A stretch of DNA of 64,000 bases from Chitinophaga sp. (GTDB taxonomy: Bacteria; Bacteroidota; Bacteroidia; Chitinophagales; Chitinophagaceae). Numbering within the stretch: position 1 is the first letter of the stretch; each line of letters starts with the position of its first letter. A model generated the notes under the pieces. That model was not told the origin of the DNA. It searched no databases and worked only from the letters and a program-made list of their open reading frames with translations. The translations under genes and the position numbers were made by a program. The stretch is from NCBI RefSeq assembly GCF_019236475.1, contig NZ_JAFAIX010000004.1:742312-806311 (forward strand), given 5' to 3'. Of this stretch, positions 60,768 through 64,000 are shown piece after piece.

Positions 60768-63749
60768 ATGAAACCATCTTTGTTTCAGGGGTTATGTCTG
60801 TTGTTGTTGTTGTTGTTATTATTATTTCCTGTTTTCAATTGTTACAGCCAGGATCGCCTGTATGTGGTAGATGATTTTGAGTTGGGTTATGTAGACATAT
60901 CCAATGATACCTATACGAAAATGGTTTCCTTGCCGTACAATTTTGAAGACCTGGCTATTACCCCGGCCGGTAATTTCTATGGTATTTATAGTGGTGCTAT
61001 TTTTCAAATCAATCCTGTCACAGGGGTATGTACATTCATTCCGCTGACCAACACTGTTGGTTTCAGTGGTGGAAACTCTTTGGTGAGTGACAGATATGGT
61101 AATCTCTTTGTAGCCGACGGTACTAGCTTATACAAGGTAGATATGACTGCGGGGGTGATATACCTCCTAGGAACGATGCAATACCCTTCAGGTGGGGATT
61201 TGTGTTTCAGTGATGGAAAGCTTTATGTCGCCACCACCAATAATCTCTTGTTGGAAGTTACCCTCGATGCTGCTAGAACTAAAATCGTTGCGCAGCGCAA
61301 TGCCGGTCGGATGGCGGTCAGGGGCAACATCTTTGGTATTGGCTGCAATCAATATGGTATCTGTTATATCATTAGTACCCTCGGAGAGCTGGCCTTGGTA
61401 GATCTGCTGGATGCTACCACCTATATCATCGCCAATCCGGTGAAAGGACCCATAGGGCAAGTAAATGGCATTGCCATGATGGCGGAAGGCGCTAATGATA
61501 AGGATGTTGAAATTTGTAACAATGGCATCGACGATGATGGTAACGGCCTGATAGATAGTACAGATATGGCTTGTAGTTTAAGAAGAGGCGCCTGTACCAC
61601 CGATAGTAGGATCTTGTCTCATGAAGATTTTGGTACAGGAACTGGTTTTGGCGCCCCTTTGCCAGGATTGAGCAGTAACGCTTACAAGTATGCGAATGCT
61701 GCCCCTCAACAAAATGGCTATTACTCCGTCATCAATAATCCCCAGTTGGCCAAAGGGGATAATACCTGGAAATCCATGCCGGACCATAGCGGACAGCCCA
61801 ATGGTCGTATGTTGGTGATCGGTGGATCTATTGTACCAGGTGAATTTTACCGAAAAACGTTCAGCAATATTTGTGGCGGACAACAATATGCGTTGTCATT
61901 TAGCGCTTGTTCCGTTATTTCACCTACTATGTTCTGTGGCGCTAATACCGTTCCTATTCCTTCGCGGGTACGACTCCAGATAGCCGATGCGAATGGGAAA
62001 ATATTGGGAGAGATAACCGAACGCTATATTCCTGTAGATCCTAATCCAAGTGGCACCTGGAAAAACTATGGTTTCTTGTTTACCATTCCTCCGAATATCA
62101 CCACTATCCAGGTAATATTACTGGATGATGCCCCAGGTGGCTGTGGTAATGATCTGGCGGTGGATGATATCATCTTTAGTACCTGCAAACCAATTGTACC
62201 CATCCTGGTCAATAATACGCCCACAAACAATTATACCGGTTGTGTAGGAAGTTCCATCGTATTGGCCCCAGATCTTAGAGGACTTACCTTTACCAAGCCG
62301 GTATATGAGTGGCAGAAATTTGATAAAACGACCAATACCTGGAAAGATATTCCTGGCGCTACGGGGGCTACGTATACCCTTGCGAGTGCCCAGTTTACAG
62401 ATGCAGGTCAATACCAGGTACTGATTAATGATAATACTACTGGCCCCTGTGTAGGAGGGGCGATATCAGAAACGGTTACCCTAACACTGAAAACTGCGCC
62501 GGTGCTAACCGTGAAAGATGCAATCACCGTATGTGCCGGTAGTAAGCTTCAGTTGCAAGCCTCCACCACAGATGTACCCACCAGCGCTATTTGGAAAGGC
62601 CCGGACGGCAGCAATTATAATGGATTAAATGTGGTTGTCACCAATACAGCGGCGCTTAAAAATACAGGAGATTACACCCTAACTTATACCTCGTCAGGAG
62701 GATGTACTATTAATGCCAAAACAACAGTGACAGTAAGGGACACCGCTGTTATTGATTTCAGTATGTCGGACACATTGCTCTGTACGGACCGTGTGTTATC
62801 ACTGCGCGCTACTGGTGTTCCAGCAGATGACGCATATACTTGGAGTGCAGATGGTAATTCTACCTTCTCCGGACAGCAAACCCTTACGCCTCAACTAACT
62901 TGGAATACGCCAGGTGTTTATGCCATAAAACTGACCGTAGTGGACCTTTGTATTGTGAACGGACAGATTACGCATAGCATCCCGGTAAAAGCAGCGAGTG
63001 ATCCGGGCAGCATTCACTACAGCCCCGCTGTATGTGTGGAGGATACCATGTCGATTGTAGTCACTAATTATGGGGTAGCCTCCTTCCAATGGCGCATTGA
63101 CGGGAATCCGAATATTACCGGAACAGGGGATCATTTGATTGTGAAGTGGAACCAACCAGGAACTTACGCCATCGCATATACGATCACTGGCAGTTGTAAT
63201 CCATCCACGGTAGAGGTTCCCGGCCCGGTAGCCGTACATCCCCTGCCTACCGTAATGCTGGGGCATGACACTGTGATTTGTAATGATGCGCAACTCTTCC
63301 TGCAACCAACTGTCAGTGCTGATGTAGAGGGCTTTAGCTGGCAGGATGGGCCTTTCAGCGCAAAGGGACAATTTCTGGCTACTGCGCCTACTACGGTTAA
63401 ACTAAAGGTCCGGAATCAGTGGGGCTGCACCAGTACCGCGGCCATAAATCTAAGTGCGATGCACTGTGGCTGTGATATTTATGTGCCAACGGCATTTACT
63501 CCTAATGGCGATGGCCGCAATGATCTGTTCCGGCCGGTAGTCTATTGTGCTACCAGTAAGTATTTCTTCCAGGTGTTTAACCGCTGGGGGCAGCTCATAT
63601 TTGGTAGTCATAATCCAGGGGAAGGCTGGAACGGTATGGTTAATGGCAGGAAAGCAGATATCGGTAGTTATGTTTGGATACTGGAATATGAGAATATAGA
63701 CCATCCCGGAATTATTCGGAAATCTGGTACTGTAACCCTCGTACTGTGA
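60768..63749 (+). CDS. T9SS type B secreted protein with PKD/Ig-like domains
   Basis: 993 residues. The signal peptide contains an uninterrupted run of Leu codons (TTG/TTA repeats, 60797-60825). The N-terminal part resembles a beta-propeller (YVVDDFELGYVDIS, YGNLFVADGTSLYKV). EICNNGIDDDGNGLIDSTD is a MopE-type calcium/metal-binding motif. Ig/PKD-like modules follow (GATYTLASAQFTDAGQYQVL, TWNTPGVYAIKLTVVD). The last 90 residues (YVPTAFTPNGDGRNDLFRPV, FFQVFNRWGQLIF, GSYVWILEYENIDHPGI) are the gliding-motility/T9SS type B sorting domain. It is exported and attached to the cell surface by the type IX system, probably as an adhesin. Confidence 0.9.
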   Translation: MKPSLFQGLCLLLLLLLLLFPVFNCYSQDRLYVVDDFELGYVDISNDTYTKMVSLPYNFEDLAITPAGNFYGIYSGAIFQINPVTGVCTFIPLTNTVGFSGGNSLVSDRYGNLFVADGTSLYKVDMTAGVIYLLGTMQYPSGGDLCFSDGKLYVATTNNLLLEVTLDAARTKIVAQRNAGRMAVRGNIFGIGCNQYGICYIISTLGELALVDLLDATTYIIANPVKGPIGQVNGIAMMAEGANDKDVEICNNGIDDDGNGLIDSTDMACSLRRGACTTDSRILSHEDFGTGTGFGAPLPGLSSNAYKYANAAPQQNGYYSVINNPQLAKGDNTWKSMPDHSGQPNGRMLVIGGSIVPGEFYRKTFSNICGGQQYALSFSACSVISPTMFCGANTVPIPSRVRLQIADANGKILGEITERYIPVDPNPSGTWKNYGFLFTIPPNITTIQVILLDDAPGGCGNDLAVDDIIFSTCKPIVPILVNNTPTNNYTGCVGSSIVLAPDLRGLTFTKPVYEWQKFDKTTNTWKDIPGATGATYTLASAQFTDAGQYQVLINDNTTGPCVGGAISETVTLTLKTAPVLTVKDAITVCAGSKLQLQASTTDVPTSAIWKGPDGSNYNGLNVVVTNTAALKNTGDYTLTYTSSGGCTINAKTTVTVRDTAVIDFSMSDTLLCTDRVLSLRATGVPADDAYTWSADGNSTFSGQQTLTPQLTWNTPGVYAIKLTVVDLCIVNGQITHSIPVKAASDPGSIHYSPAVCVEDTMSIVVTNYGVASFQWRIDGNPNITGTGDHLIVKWNQPGTYAIAYTITGSCNPSTVEVPGPVAVHPLPTVMLGHDTVICNDAQLFLQPTVSADVEGFSWQDGPFSAKGQFLATAPTTVKLKVRNQWGCTSTAAINLSAMHCGCDIYVPTAFTPNGDGRNDLFRPVVYCATSKYFFQVFNRWGQLIFGSHNPGEGWNGMVNGRKADIGSYVWILEYENIDHPGIIRKSGTVTLVL

Positions 63750-64000
63750 TCCTCATCTAGTAACTGTCCTTCAATAATCTTCATCCAGTAAATCTCGTCC
63801 AGTGCCTGTCTTTCAGTAATCTTCATTCTGTAAAAATCTCGTCCAGTACCTGTCTTTCAGTAATCTTCATTCTGTAAAACTCTCGTCCAGTGCCTGTCTT
63901 TCAGTAATCTTCATTCTGTAAAACTCTCGTCCAGTCCCTGTCTTTCAGTAATCTTCATTCTGTCAAACTCTCGTCCAGTACTTGTCTTTCTGTAATCTTC
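63750..64000. repeat. Tandem repeat array, 44-bp unit
   Basis: Four exact-length 44-base units start at 63815, 63859, 63903 and 63947. A 42-base degenerate unit at 63773-63814 precedes them, with a partly matching fragment before it, and a partial unit begins at 63991 and runs off the window. The unit begins AGTAATCTTCATTCTG and ends CAGTGCCTGTCTTTC. Copies differ at a few positions. No open frame runs through it (44 is not a multiple of 3), so it is non-coding, immediately after the stop of the T9SS protein gene. Confidence 0.9.

Noticed and set aside
63750..64000. CRISPR array
   Set aside because: Units are directly adjacent with no unique spacers; this is a simple tandem repeat.

Overview
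The window is chromosomal DNA of a Bacteroidota bacterium, most likely Chitinophagaceae and close to Chitinophaga. The evidence is a SusC/SusD pair, a protein with a type IX secretion (type B, gliding-motility) C-terminal sorting domain, many lipoproteins and signal peptides typical of the phylum, Bacteroidota promoter elements (TTTG and TAnnTTTG, clearest before arsR at 51735-51766), and families common in this group: GH29 fucosidases, NamZ/DUF1343, HAAS/PadR, ArsR-SRPBCC and DUF4241. No rRNA, tRNA, CRISPR array or complete insertion sequence was seen.

Layout. 1-4.6 kb is accessory: an orphan AT-rich gene between 15-bp inverted repeats, two tandem SymE-like toxin genes, an XRE regulator and two paralogous secreted proteins of unknown function. 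4.8-13.7 kb holds a YdcF protein, a TlpA-like thioredoxin, an AraC regulator, a class C beta-lactamase-like hydrolase, and a DUF6345 protein paired with a lipoprotein. 13.9-22.7 kb is a scavenging block: GH29 fucosidase, DUF885-type peptidase, Xaa-Pro aminopeptidase, YceI, amidohydrolase, NamZ muramidase and DUF3592. 22.7-24.2 kb contains a truncated DUF3592 copy and two small genes. 24.2-29.1 kb carries a MocR regulator divergent from dxs, with a matching pair of CTGTACTG boxes also in front of a GNAT gene, followed by a second fucosidase. 29.2-31.5 kb is a padR-HAAS-serine hydrolase operon with a likely operator.

31.7-35.3 kb has a secreted HExxH protein, a RimJ/L acetyltransferase and an overlapping AAA ATPase/RloB pair resembling RloAB/AbiL defence modules. 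35.8-43.2 kb is an operon of a large metzincin-type metalloprotease, SusC and SusD, which looks like a protein or peptide utilisation locus. A POT-family peptide transporter lies 1.7 kb downstream on the opposite strand. 46.7-49.8 kb is a MarR regulator overlapping a rifampin phosphotransferase-like enzyme, with a perfect dyad in front. 49.8-53.2 kb has a RibD-C/DHFR-like reductase, an Rnl2-type RNA ligase, and an ArsR-SRPBCC-YdeI operon with two operator copies around its promoter.

53.2-58.6 kb shows a tandem duplication. There are two HExxH metalloprotease-like paralogues, and the gap between them contains recognisable remnants of the DUF4241 gene start, the DUF4440 gene leader and the metalloprotease promoter. 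This implies that a block up to the DUF4440 gene was once duplicated and one copy collapsed. The surviving copy carries DUF4241 and Imm22 (immunity-type) genes without a visible toxin. The window ends with an AraC regulator, a helical repeat-like protein, a T9SS-secreted Ig/PKD-like protein and a 44-bp tandem repeat array running off the edge.

The best candidates for further work are the RloAB-like pair, the MocR/dxs/GNAT regulon signal, the Rnl2 ligase, the SymE pair, the duplication remnant with orphan immunity genes, and the family of intergenic hairpins sharing a GACGTC tip.
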